From Devosia sp. 2618 (GTDB lineage: Bacteria; Pseudomonadota; Alphaproteobacteria; Rhizobiales; Devosiaceae), in NCBI RefSeq assembly GCF_040546815.1, contig NZ_JBEPOO010000001.1, forward strand, positions 2,976,001 through 3,040,000: 64,000 nucleotides of DNA. The letters run 5' to 3'. Position 1 is the stretch's first letter. Each line of letters opens with the position of its first letter. The notes below the pieces were generated by a model. The model was given only the letters and a program-made list of their open reading frames with translations, did not search any database and was not told the origin of the DNA. Below are positions 28,500 through 36,841 of this stretch, in pieces. The translations under genes and the position numbers were made by a program.

Positions 28500-29329
28500 T
28501 AGTAGGACTCGGCGGCTGGATAGACGCCGAGAACCTTGAACTGGTCGGTGAAGAAGCCAAGCTCTTCAAAGGCATGCACCACGCCCGGATCGGTCGGGTG
28601 GCCTTCGATGTCGGCGTAGAACTGGGTCGCGGTGAAGGCGCCGCCGACCATGTAGCTTTCGAGCTTGGTCATGTTGACGCCATTGGTGGCAAAACCGCCC
28701 ATGGCCTTATAGAGCGCGGCCGGAACGTTGCGGACGCGGAAGATGAAGGTGGTCTTGACCTTGCCGACATTGGCCGGGGCTTCCTTGGGCGTCGGCGACA
28801 GCACGAGGAAACGCGTGGTGTTGTGGGCCGCGTCTTCGATATTGGTGGCCAGCACGTTGAGGCCGTAGATTTCGCCGGCAAAGCGCGAGGCGATGGCGGC
28901 GACCGATTTATCGGCCTTCTCGGCGACTTCGCGGGCGGAGCCGGCGGTATCGACCGCATTGATGGTTCGATAGCCCTTGTCGGCGATGAACTTGCGGCAC
29001 TGGCCGAGCGCAACCGAGAGCGACTGCACCGATTTGATATCGTCCAGCGTCGCACCGGGGACGGCCAGCAGGTTCATCTCGACGCGCAGATAGGTCTCGC
29101 CGATGATATGAAGGCCGCTTTCGGGCAGCAGGTGGTGAATATCGGTGATGCGGCCATAGAGCGAATTTTCCACCGGCACGACGGCAAAATCGGCGCGGCC
29201 GGTCTGGACCGCGTTGAGCGTCTCCTCAAAGGTGACACAGCCGATCGCATCTTCGCCGGGGAAAAAATTTGAGGCGGCCGCATGGCTGAAAGCGCCGGGT
29301 TCACCCTGGAATGCGATCTTCTTGGTCAT
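28499..29329 (-). CDS. pheA: Prephenate dehydratase
   Basis: Converts prephenate to phenylpyruvate in phenylalanine synthesis. The 276-residue, single-function enzyme starts KIAFQGEPGAFSHAAA, has the catalytic TRF motif (HNTTRFLVL) and the GRADFAVVPVENSLYGRI segment, and ends with a regulatory ACT domain (about 195-270; TTFIFRVRNVPAALYKAMGGFA with ESYMVG for Phe binding). No chorismate mutase domain is fused. Confidence 0.95.
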   Translation of the reverse strand: MTKKIAFQGEPGAFSHAAASNFFPGEDAIGCVTFEETLNAVQTGRADFAVVPVENSLYGRITDIHHLLPESGLHIIGETYLRVEMNLLAVPGATLDDIKSVQSLSVALGQCRKFIADKGYRTINAVDTAGSAREVAEKADKSVAAIASRFAGEIYGLNVLATNIEDAAHNTTRFLVLSPTPKEAPANVGKVKTTFIFRVRNVPAALYKAMGGFATNGVNMTKLESYMVGGAFTATQFYADIEGHPTDPGVVHAFEELGFFTDQFKVLGVYPAAESY

Positions 29330-29720
29330 CTGGAGGTCCGTTTCGTGTAGGCGAAAGGCTTTTGAACCCGCCGAATGGCGGAGTCAATTGAAGGTGAGGG
29401 CGTCGGGACAGACGCCAGCGTCACAACCTTGTTGCCCAAAAACGCCGAACTGGAGCAATTTTCCCCAAGGGGGCGGCCGTGCCATTCGAGCGTAGCTCTC
29501 TTGGCCTTCTCGCCTAAAATCGCTCCACAGGAGCGATTTTCCCCAAGGGGGCGGCTCGAAGTGTCGCAGTTGGGCTTTGGACGGTTGCGCCGGACCGGCC
29601 TTGCGACTATCTTCCGGCGCGCGTCGAGCCCCTCCGTTGAGGCGATTTTCCTTTTGGATATCGAAAGTTGAGCTGGGTTCGACTAAAAGTCCTCAGGGGA
29701 TGGACCGGCAGAGAGACCAA
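29330..29720. other. Intergenic region with repeat copies
   Basis: This 391-base stretch holds no convincing gene. It includes two copies of a segment ending in ATTTTCCCCAAGGGGG (near 29457 and 29535); the second is the right half of the hairpin element described at 29487-29542. The promoter of the cytochrome c gene should be near the right end. Confidence 0.6.
29487..29542. repeat. Dispersed hairpin element, copy 1
   Basis: It starts with CGAGCGTAGCTCTC and ends in a perfect 11-base hairpin (arms 29516-29526 and 29530-29540, loop ACA). A second copy at 52365-52418 shares the first part while its hairpin stem differs in sequence yet still pairs. Confidence 0.65.
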
Positions 29721-30596
29721 ATGGATTCGTTCGAGCTTAACAAAATCATGGGCGCCGTGCTGGGCACGTTGTTGTTCGTCATGGGCGCTGGCTTTGTCGC
29801 TGAGGCCATCTACCACCCTATCGAGGGGAAGGGTCCGGGCTATGCCCTGCCTGAACCCGAGCCAGTTGCGACAGGCGTAGTGGCGGAAGCCGCTCCGGTA
29901 ATTCCGCTGGGCACCCTGCTGGCAAGCGCCAGTGCGGAGCGTGGCGCTGCAGCAGCCCGCAAGTGCCAGTCGTGCCACAATTTCGGCGAGGGCGAGCCCA
30001 ACAAGCAGGGTCCGCACCTTTACGACATCGTGAACCGTTCGGAAGGTTCGATTGCGGACTTCGCATATTCGGACGCCATGGCTGCCCATCACGCGGCAGG
30101 CGACGTCTGGTCGTATGAGAACCTCAACCACTTCCTGACCAAGCCAAGCGATTACGCTCCAGGCACCAAGATGAACTTTGCCGGTATCCGTACCGCTGAA
30201 GAACGCGCGGACATCCTGGCGTATCTGCAGACGCTGTCGCACAACCCAGTGCCATTCCCGGCCGCTGAAGAAGCCCCTGCTGCGCCAGCAGCGGAGGACG
30301 CAGCACCAGCCGGCGCCGGTGAGCCTGCTCCAACAGCAGCGCCAGCCGATGCCCCTGCGGTTGCACCAGCTGTAGTGACCGAGACGCCTTCGACCACATC
30401 GACGGAAACGCCGGTGGAAGGCACGCCAGTGACCGGCGCTCCAGCGCCAGCCCCTGCGGCTGAAACGCCAGCGCCTGCCGCTGCGGCCCCAGAGGCACCA
30501 GCTGCCGAGCCTGCACCAGCGCCAGAAGCTGCTCCACCAGCAGCGCCTGCGCCCACGCCAGGGCCAAGCGTCAATACGCTGCAGCCCTCCGGCTAA
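29721..30596 (+). CDS. Membrane-anchored class I cytochrome c with Ala/Pro-rich tail
   Basis: A 291-residue protein with an uncleaved N-terminal membrane helix (about residues 8-30), a cytochrome c domain (65-175) with haem motif CQSCH at 82-86 and Met ligand in GTKMNFAG (about 151), and a tail from 180 to the end made almost only of Ala, Pro, Glu and Thr. It resembles the CycM/c552 type that carries electrons from the bc1 complex to terminal oxidases in the periplasm. The tail is longer than usual for the family and looks disordered. ATG 29721 is chosen; ATG 29700 would add seven residues. Confidence 0.88.
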   Translation: MDSFELNKIMGAVLGTLLFVMGAGFVAEAIYHPIEGKGPGYALPEPEPVATGVVAEAAPVIPLGTLLASASAERGAAAARKCQSCHNFGEGEPNKQGPHLYDIVNRSEGSIADFAYSDAMAAHHAAGDVWSYENLNHFLTKPSDYAPGTKMNFAGIRTAEERADILAYLQTLSHNPVPFPAAEEAPAAPAAEDAAPAGAGEPAPTAAPADAPAVAPAVVTETPSTTSTETPVEGTPVTGAPAPAPAAETPAPAAAAPEAPAAEPAPAPEAAPPAAPAPTPGPSVNTLQPSG

Positions 30597-30635
30597 TGCT
30601 CGCGGTCTTTACGACAGCGTAAAACACACAGTTCC

Positions 30636-30666
30636 GGCCGCGTCCTTCAACGGGCGCGGCCTTTTT
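30636..30666 (+). terminator. Rho-independent terminator after the cytochrome c gene
   Basis: Ten-base arms with one G-T pair (30636-30645 and 30652-30661), a six-base loop and five T on the plus strand. It lies 40 bases past the stop and just before the reductase gene. Confidence 0.88.
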
Positions 30667-30689
30667 CATGCCCGAGGAGTGAGCCATCC

Positions 30690-31628
30690 ATGCTGTTGCT
30701 GCACCTGTCTGACGTCGATGAAGCCAACTGGGCCGAAAAGTTCAGGGCCGCCCTTGGCGCCTATCCCGTGGTGCGGCGCGGCGATGACTTCGATCCGGCA
30801 GACGTGCGCTATATCTTTGTGTGGAAGCCCAAGGCCGATGCATTTGACGGCCTGACGGGACTTGAAGCCATTCTGTCGCTCGGCGCGGGCGTTGATGCCC
30901 TGCTCAAGCATCCCAACCTGCCCGACGCCCCCGTCGTGCGGTTTGTCGACAGCGATCTCAGCCAGCGCATGAGCGATTATGTGGTGGCGCATGTGACCAT
31001 GCATCACCGGCTCTACACCCGCTTCCGCGCCGACCAGAAGGCGCGGCGCTGGAACCAGATCTATCCGCCCGCCGCTTCGGAAACGACGGTCGGCATCATG
31101 GGCATGGGCGTGCTCGGGCAGGACGCGGCCAAGAGGTTGGTGCCGCTCGGGTTTGACCTGCGCAGCTGGAGCCGCACGCCCAAGGCCATCGACGGGGTTG
31201 AGGGCTTTGCCGGCGCCGAGAGCTTTGACGCGTTTCTGGCGGGCACCGACATTTTGGTGAACCTTCTGCCGCTGACGCCTGAAACGACCGGTATCCTTAA
31301 CAGCGCGACCTTTGCCAAGCTGCGGCGCGACCGGCTCGATGGTGGTCCGGTGATCATCAATGCGGCGCGTGGCGGGCATCAGCGCGAGGCCGATATTGTG
31401 GCTGCGCTGGCCGATGGCACGCTGGGCGCGGCGAGCCTTGATGTGTTCGAGACCGAACCCCTACCCGCCGATAGCCCATTGTGGGCAATCGAAAATTGCT
31501 ATGTGACGCCCCATATCGCCGCGATTTCCAATGAAGCGACGGGCGTTCGCTATTTCACCAAAATCATCGAAGACCACAAAGCGGGCAAGCCGCTGATAAA
31601 CGTCGTCGATCGCGATCGTGGATATTAA
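30690..31628 (+). CDS. Glyoxylate/hydroxypyruvate reductase A-like D-2-hydroxyacid dehydrogenase
   Basis: The 312-residue protein belongs to the D-isomer-specific 2-hydroxyacid dehydrogenases of the GhrA branch. The NAD(P)-binding GMGVLGQDAAKRL and the following SWSRTPK (Arg suited to NADPH) are clear; catalytic Arg, Glu and His are in NAARGGHQ, FETEPLPADSPLW and TPHIAA. It would reduce glyoxylate or hydroxypyruvate in the cytoplasm. Confidence 0.88.
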   Translation: MLLLHLSDVDEANWAEKFRAALGAYPVVRRGDDFDPADVRYIFVWKPKADAFDGLTGLEAILSLGAGVDALLKHPNLPDAPVVRFVDSDLSQRMSDYVVAHVTMHHRLYTRFRADQKARRWNQIYPPAASETTVGIMGMGVLGQDAAKRLVPLGFDLRSWSRTPKAIDGVEGFAGAESFDAFLAGTDILVNLLPLTPETTGILNSATFAKLRRDRLDGGPVIINAARGGHQREADIVAALADGTLGAASLDVFETEPLPADSPLWAIENCYVTPHIAAISNEATGVRYFTKIIEDHKAGKPLINVVDRDRGY

Positions 31629-31723
31629 CGGGAACGTTATTCGGATATCTCGAAAGCTATGCAATGTGTTAACCGCTGCGCGATTTCATTGCGCAGCAGG
31701 CATTTGACAAGGTTCAAGACCGC

Positions 31724-32410
31724 ATGACCGATAGCTCCGTGCAACCGAAGAAGCTCAAGCTCTACGACCGACTGAAGCTGGCGACGCAACACAGGCTGGC
31801 AGAACCGATCCTGGCGCTGCTGTGCTTTCTCGAAGCAATGATCCTGCCGATCTTCCCGGAGATCATGCTGGCCCCGATGATCGTGGCCAACCGGATGCGC
31901 GCCTGGCGACTGGCCACCATCTGCACCATTTCGTCCGTGCTGGGCGGCCTTGCGGGCTATGCCATCGGCTATTTCCTGTTCGACACCGTCGGCAAGGCAA
32001 TCATCGATTTTTATGGCGCGGGCGACGGCTTTGCATCGCTGACCAAGAGCTTTAACGACAACGGCCCGCTGATGGTGCTGATCGGGGCGGTTTCGCCCAT
32101 CCCCTACAAGGTGATCACCATCACCAGCGGCGTGGCGGGGCTCGATCTCTGGACCTTCATTTTCTACGGGCTGATCGGGCGCGGCGCGCGCTATTTCATC
32201 CCCTGCGGGTTGTTCTATTTCTTCGGCCCAGCCGCCAACAAGTTCATCGAAAAGCACAAGGCGCTGGCCGGCTGGGGCATGCTGGTGCTGGTGATTGCGG
32301 GCTTTGCCATGGCGCCGCTGCTGTTCCCCAAATCGGGCGCAGAAGTGCAGGAAACCGTACAGGCGATTGACGAAGCAACGCCTGCCGATTTCTCGTTGCC
32401 ACAGCTCTAA
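31724..32410 (+). CDS. DedA/VTT-family membrane protein (YqaA type)
   Basis: The 228 residues have about five hydrophobic segments and the VTT-domain features: the re-entrant ALLCFLEAMILPIFPEIMLAPM near the start, the glycine-rich GGLAGYAIGYF and GAVSPIPYKVITITSGVAGL, and the Arg in GLIGRGARYF. DedA proteins act in membrane lipid or undecaprenyl-phosphate translocation and proton-motive-force homeostasis; which applies to this branch is not known. Confidence 0.85.
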   Translation: MTDSSVQPKKLKLYDRLKLATQHRLAEPILALLCFLEAMILPIFPEIMLAPMIVANRMRAWRLATICTISSVLGGLAGYAIGYFLFDTVGKAIIDFYGAGDGFASLTKSFNDNGPLMVLIGAVSPIPYKVITITSGVAGLDLWTFIFYGLIGRGARYFIPCGLFYFFGPAANKFIEKHKALAGWGMLVLVIAGFAMAPLLFPKSGAEVQETVQAIDEATPADFSLPQL

Positions 32411-32434
32411 AACATTGCGACGACGCTATCCGGC

Positions 32435-33784
32435 CTAGGCCGGGTAGCGCTTTTTGAGGACGCCGTAGACAGCGCGAATGCCCTGATCGGTGCCGCCATG
32501 GGTGCGGCCGGGGCGAGGTTCGGGGGCCCAACCATAAATATCGAGATGGACCCAAGCCGCTGCATTGGCCACGAAGCGGCGCAGGAACAGGGCCGCCGTG
32601 ATCGAGCCGGCAAAACCGCCTGAGCCGGCATTGTTCACGTCGGCGACTTTTGAACTCATCATCGAATCATAGGGCGACCACAGCGGCAGCTGCCACAGCG
32701 GGTCGTCCGAAACCGCCCCGGCATCCATCAGAGCGCGGGCGAGCCTATCGTCGGTGCTGTAGAGCGGCGGCAGATCGGGGCCGAGCGCGACGCGGGCTGC
32801 GCCGGTGAGCGTTGCCATATCAAGCAGCAGTTCGGGGCTTTCCTCATCAGCCAAAGCCAGGGCGTCGGCGAGTATCAGGCGGCCTTCGGCATCGGTATTG
32901 CCGATTTCGACGGTGATACCCTTGCGGGACTTAAGGATATCGCTGGGGCGGAAGGATGCGCCGGCGATGGCGTTTTCAACCATCGGGATCAGCACGCGGA
33001 GGCGCACCCGCAGCTTGGCCGAAACGATGGCGTGGGCCAGACCCAGAACGTTGGCCGCGCCGCCCATGTCCTTTTTCATCAGCAGCATGCCGGCAGAGGT
33101 CTTGATGTCGAGGCCACCGGTATCGAAGGTGACGCCCTTGCCGACGAGGGTGACTTTCGGATCGCCTTCCCTGCCCCAACTCAGATCAACCAGACGCGGC
33201 GCTTGCGCGCTGGCGCGGCCGACGGCGTGGATCATCGGGAAATTCTCGGTGAGAAGATCGTCGCCGCGCGTGACTTTGGCGGTCATGTTGCGGGCGTTGG
33301 CGAAGGCGAGGATTTCGGCCTCAAAGGCATCGGGGCCGAGTTCATTTGCGGGGGTATTGATCAGATCGCGGGCAAGGGTTGCAGCTTCGACCAGGCGGTC
33401 GACTTCGGCGGTGTCGGCGCCGTTGCAAGCGATCAGTGTTGGGGCGGGCTTGGCGTCCTTGAAGCGGTCAAAGCGGTAGGCGCCGAGGCGGAAGCCGACG
33501 GCGGCGAGCGTGGGGTCGCCGAGGGCGCCATCGAGGCGATAGGTGCCTGCGACAAGGGCTGCGCCGGCAAGACCCGTGACGAGTGCTGGGCGGCCTTCTG
33601 GAGCGCCGGTGCCGAAGAGATAAGCGCCGAGGCTGCCATCGGCTTCGGGAAGCGCCAGGAGGCGACCGCGCTGGCCGGTAAAGCCATTGGCCTCGGCCCA
33701 ACGCTGGCGTGTTGCGCCCAAATTTGCCTCTGCGAGGCCGCCCTCTTGCACGCAAATGACGGGAATGATGGGGGCGTCGGACAT
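32435..33784 (-). CDS. M17 leucyl aminopeptidase family protein
   Basis: A 449-residue cytoplasmic aminopeptidase. The family signature NTDAEGRL and the metal-binding VGKGVTFDTGGLDIKTSAGM, MKKDMGGAA, and active-site Lys/Arg are present. The N-terminal domain is shorter than in E. coli PepA and shows weak resemblance, as in the PepB-like branch of alphaproteobacteria. Start ATG 33784 is next to the divergent tadD. Confidence 0.92.
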   Translation of the reverse strand: MSDAPIIPVICVQEGGLAEANLGATRQRWAEANGFTGQRGRLLALPEADGSLGAYLFGTGAPEGRPALVTGLAGAALVAGTYRLDGALGDPTLAAVGFRLGAYRFDRFKDAKPAPTLIACNGADTAEVDRLVEAATLARDLINTPANELGPDAFEAEILAFANARNMTAKVTRGDDLLTENFPMIHAVGRASAQAPRLVDLSWGREGDPKVTLVGKGVTFDTGGLDIKTSAGMLLMKKDMGGAANVLGLAHAIVSAKLRVRLRVLIPMVENAIAGASFRPSDILKSRKGITVEIGNTDAEGRLILADALALADEESPELLLDMATLTGAARVALGPDLPPLYSTDDRLARALMDAGAVSDDPLWQLPLWSPYDSMMSSKVADVNNAGSGGFAGSITAALFLRRFVANAAAWVHLDIYGWAPEPRPGRTHGGTDQGIRAVYGVLKKRYPA

Positions 33785-33925
33785 GGCAAACCTCGGACTG
33801 TGATGGCGCCAGTTGTAGCGGGCGGCGGGGCTTGCGGCAACGCTGGCAGAGACAGCTTTAACCGGCTGTTAGGGTTAATGATTTATTGAGTGGAGGACGG
33901 TGCCGCCTGGCCCGAGGAGTCGCCC

Positions 33926-34696
33926 GTGACGTCGCTGAACAGCTTTTACAGACCCCTGCGGACGCTGATGTTGGCCGGCGTGGCTGTTGTGGCCATCAGC
34001 GGCTGCGCCCTCAATCGCGGCAGCATGCCCTCCCCCGACTATTCCGGCATGCCGGCTGGCCAAGGCCAGCAGAGCGTGGCCGAACTGACGGCGCGCTACA
34101 AAGCCAATCCCAAGGACAAGGTTGTCGCCATCCATTACGCCGCTGCCTTGCGCGCGGCCGGACAGAGCCAGCAGGCCGTGTCGGTGCTTGAAATCAGCAT
34201 GGGTTTTTACCCGCGCGACGTCGATATCTCGGTGGCCTATGCCAAGGCCCTGACCGCCGAAGGGCGGTTTGAACAATCGCTGCAGCTGCTCGACAATGTG
34301 ATCCGCCCGGAAGCGCCGGACTGGAATGCGCTCCTGGTCAAGGGCGCAACGCTCGACCAGCTGGGGCGCAATCAGGAAGCGCGGGCGATCTATGCGCAGG
34401 CGCAGGTCTATGCCCCGGGCGAGGCATCCATTGCCGCCAATATGGGTCTGAGCTTTGCCATGACCAATGAATTGCCGGCCGCCGAGCAGCATCTGCGCCG
34501 GGCCGTGCAGATGCGTGGCGCCACAAGCCAGATCCGCCAGAACCTGGCGCTGGTTGTGGGCCTACAGGGGCGGTTCGAAGAATGTCGCGCGCTCTATGCG
34601 GCCGAGCTGCCACCAGCGCAGGTCGAGAGCAACATGGCCTATGTGCGGGCCCTGCTGACCCAGCAGAACCGCTGGGATCTCATCGCCAAGAGCTGA
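33926..34696 (+). CDS. tadD: Tad pilus assembly TPR lipoprotein TadD
   Basis: A 256-residue tetratricopeptide-repeat lipoprotein needed for Flp pilus assembly. The signal peptide ends in a lipobox (ISGC, Cys 27). Four to five TPR units follow (ARYKANPKDKVVAIHYAAALRAAG, then the AEGRFEQSLQLLDN and GRNQEARAIYAQAQ units). GTG 33926 is chosen because GAGGAG lies seven bases upstream; an earlier GTG at 33890 lacks this. It is on the opposite strand from the rest of the tad genes and convergent with tadC. Confidence 0.87.
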   Translation: MTSLNSFYRPLRTLMLAGVAVVAISGCALNRGSMPSPDYSGMPAGQGQQSVAELTARYKANPKDKVVAIHYAAALRAAGQSQQAVSVLEISMGFYPRDVDISVAYAKALTAEGRFEQSLQLLDNVIRPEAPDWNALLVKGATLDQLGRNQEARAIYAQAQVYAPGEASIAANMGLSFAMTNELPAAEQHLRRAVQMRGATSQIRQNLALVVGLQGRFEECRALYAAELPPAQVESNMAYVRALLTQQNRWDLIAKS

Positions 34697-34737
34697 TCGC
34701 CGGGCCTCAAGGCTTTTGCATTTTCATTTGATGAATT

Positions 34738-34803
34738 GTCGTACCCGCGGCGGCAGGATTTCCCTTTGATGAAAGGGAGATTCCCGCTTTCGCGGGAACG
34801 ACG
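34738..34803. repeat. Composite palindromic repeat between tadD and tadC
   Basis: Two perfect hairpins (TCCCTTT/AAAGGGA at 34761-34778 and TTCCCGC/GCGGGAA at 34781-34798) lie inside outer arms GTCGTACCC (34738-34746) and GGGAACGAC (34795-34803). The ATTCCCGC...GCGGGAACGAC form is a frequent intergenic repeat in alphaproteobacteria. It could act as a terminator for the two convergent genes. Confidence 0.6.
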
Positions 34804-34833
34804 TTGTGGGGTGCGGGTGTTGCCGTGTCGGGC

Positions 34834-35841
34834 TTAGTTGCCGCCGATGGTGCTGGCGACGGGGCCGCCGAAGACCTTGATCAGGGCTGGCGCAATGATC
34901 ACGATGAACAGCACCGGCAGGAAGAACAGGATCAGCGGCACGGTGAGCTTTGGCGGCAGCGAGGCGGCCTTCTTTTCGGCTTCCATCATGCGGCCTTCGC
35001 GACCTTCTTCGGCCATGACGCGCAGCGCCTGACCGACGGAGGTGCCGTAACGGTCGGCCTGGATCAGGGCCGTCATCACCGAACGCACGCCATCAAGACC
35101 GGTACGACGACCGAGGTTTTCGTAAGCGCGGCCGCGATCTTCAAGGAATGACAGCTCGGCCGTGGTCAGCGTCAGTTCTTCGGCAAGAGCGGCGCTCTGC
35201 TGGCCGATTTCCTTGGCGACGCGCTTGAAGGCATGTTCGACCGACATACCGGCTTCAACGCACAGCAGCAGCAGATCGAGGCAATCGGGCCAGGCGCGCT
35301 TGATCGAGAACTGGCGCTTTTGCGTGGTGTTCTTGAGCATGACCACCGGCAGATAGGCGCCGACAATGCCCGCGCCGATCGAATAGGCGAGATTGAGATA
35401 AAGCGGACGGCCGCCCGGCGCCATGAAAATGGTGTAGAGCGCGGCGAGCAGGAAAACGCCCAATGGCGTGGCAAAGCGCATGAACAGGAAAGTGGTCAGG
35501 TGGCCCTGCCCGCGGAAGCCGGCCATCGCCAGCTTGTCGACGGTCGCGTCGTCCTGAAATGCCTTTTTGAGGTCGAAGCGATCGACCGTGTTCTTCATAT
35601 AGGTCTTGGTTTCGGTGGCACGACGAATGCCGCGCCCTTCGGTGGCGCCACCGCCCCGCAGGCGCGCCATTTCCTCGGCGCGCATCTTTTCGCGCTCGAG
35701 GGCCACGCGCTTGATGCGCTGCTTCATCTCGGACTTGACGATGAAGGTTGAGCCGAAAGTGAACACCACAGCTGCCATCGAGACGGCAGCCAGAACGGCA
35801 ATCAGGAAATCGCGCTGGGTCAGAAGTTGAACGATGTTCAT
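34834..35841 (-). CDS. tadC: Tad pilus inner-membrane platform protein TadC
   Basis: The 335-residue protein carries the T2SSF domain (about 175-300; DLLLLCVEAGMSVEHAFKRVAKEIG ... SVMTALIQADRYGTSVGQALRVMAEE) and membrane segments near residues 12-32, 120-160 and at the C-terminal end. With TadB it forms the platform that couples CpaF ATPase to pilin polymerisation. Last gene of the minus-strand tad block, 22 bases after tadB. Confidence 0.92.
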   Translation of the reverse strand: MNIVQLLTQRDFLIAVLAAVSMAAVVFTFGSTFIVKSEMKQRIKRVALEREKMRAEEMARLRGGGATEGRGIRRATETKTYMKNTVDRFDLKKAFQDDATVDKLAMAGFRGQGHLTTFLFMRFATPLGVFLLAALYTIFMAPGGRPLYLNLAYSIGAGIVGAYLPVVMLKNTTQKRQFSIKRAWPDCLDLLLLCVEAGMSVEHAFKRVAKEIGQQSAALAEELTLTTAELSFLEDRGRAYENLGRRTGLDGVRSVMTALIQADRYGTSVGQALRVMAEEGREGRMMEAEKKAASLPPKLTVPLILFFLPVLFIVIIAPALIKVFGGPVASTIGGN

Positions 35842-35863
35842 CGCGTGGTGTTCCCTTGTCCGA

Positions 35864-36841
35864 TCAGTAGTCGAACTGGATCATTCGGTTCATGACGAAA
35901 ATGCCCATGCCCAGCATGAAGACACCGATACCGAGCCAGATATGACCCAGGGTGGTGGTAAAGAGCGGGGCCAGATAGGTCGGCGTCACGATACTGACCA
36001 GCGTACCCACGAAGAAGGGCAGCGAGCCGATAATACCGGCCGAGGCTTTGGCTTCGGACGACATGGCTTTGATCTTCTGCTTCATCTTCTTGCGGTTGCG
36101 CAGCACCTTGGCGAGGTTGCCCAGCGCTTCCGACAGGTTACCGCCGGCCTGCTGCTGCACTGTGATCACGACGACAAAGAAGTTCACTTCCGGCAGCGGC
36201 ACGCGGTCGAGCATCACGGTGACCGCCTCAGTCATCGACATGCCGAAGGACTGCTGATCGAGCACGCGCTGGAACTCGGACTTGACCGGCTCCTTGGCAT
36301 CCTTGGCGACGACGCGCATGGAATCGTTGAGCGGCAGACCGGTCTTGACGCCACGTACGATGGCTTCGACGGCGTTTGGCAGCTCGTCGAGGAACAGGCT
36401 CTGATACTTCTTGCGCTTGCGCTTGACCCAGAAGCGCGGCAGCAGATAGCCGGCCGCGACGCCGAAAACCGGCGCGAGGAAGATCGGCACCTGCACCACG
36501 ATCAGCACGACAGTCACCACCGCACCGAAAATGATGCTGTTGCGGATGAACTTGGCTGGCTTGATGGTCATGCCGGCCTGGAAGATCAGCTGCGGCAGGG
36601 TAACGCGCTTTTTCTCGTTCAGCGCATTGTTCTGCGCCTTGAGAACCTGCTGCACGCTCTTGCGACGGTCATCGCGGGTGCGGGCGGCATTGGTTTCCAT
36701 GCGGTTGGCGCGGATATCGCCCTGCAGCGCCTTCATGCGCTTCTGCGCCCGGCCGCTGCCACCAAGGGCAGACGGAACCAGAGCAAAACCCGCCGCGCCG
36801 ACGGCGACCATGGCCAGGATGATGAGGAGGAATGTCGTCAT
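35864..36841 (-). CDS. tadB: Tad pilus inner-membrane platform protein TadB
   Basis: A 325-residue T2SSF-domain protein, paralogous to TadC. Membrane segments are at the N-terminus (2-23), around 100-138 and two near the C-terminus; the cytoplasmic T2SSF part has DELPNAVEAIVRGVKTGLPLNDSM and VVVITVQQQAGGNLSEALGNLAKVLR. Its ATG overlaps the cpaF stop by one base (TGATG), showing close coupling. Confidence 0.92.
   Translation of the reverse strand: MTTFLLIILAMVAVGAAGFALVPSALGGSGRAQKRMKALQGDIRANRMETNAARTRDDRRKSVQQVLKAQNNALNEKKRVTLPQLIFQAGMTIKPAKFIRNSIIFGAVVTVVLIVVQVPIFLAPVFGVAAGYLLPRFWVKRKRKKYQSLFLDELPNAVEAIVRGVKTGLPLNDSMRVVAKDAKEPVKSEFQRVLDQQSFGMSMTEAVTVMLDRVPLPEVNFFVVVITVQQQAGGNLSEALGNLAKVLRNRKKMKQKIKAMSSEAKASAGIIGSLPFFVGTLVSIVTPTYLAPLFTTTLGHIWLGIGVFMLGMGIFVMNRMIQFDY

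Noticed and set aside
29375-29671. 98-residue open frame in the region upstream of the cytochrome c gene
   Set aside because: It crosses two repeat copies and has no ribosome-binding site; the translation shows no domain pattern.
29670-29690. tRNA-like GGTTCGA box
   Set aside because: No acceptor or anticodon stem can be formed around it; no tRNA gene was found in the window.
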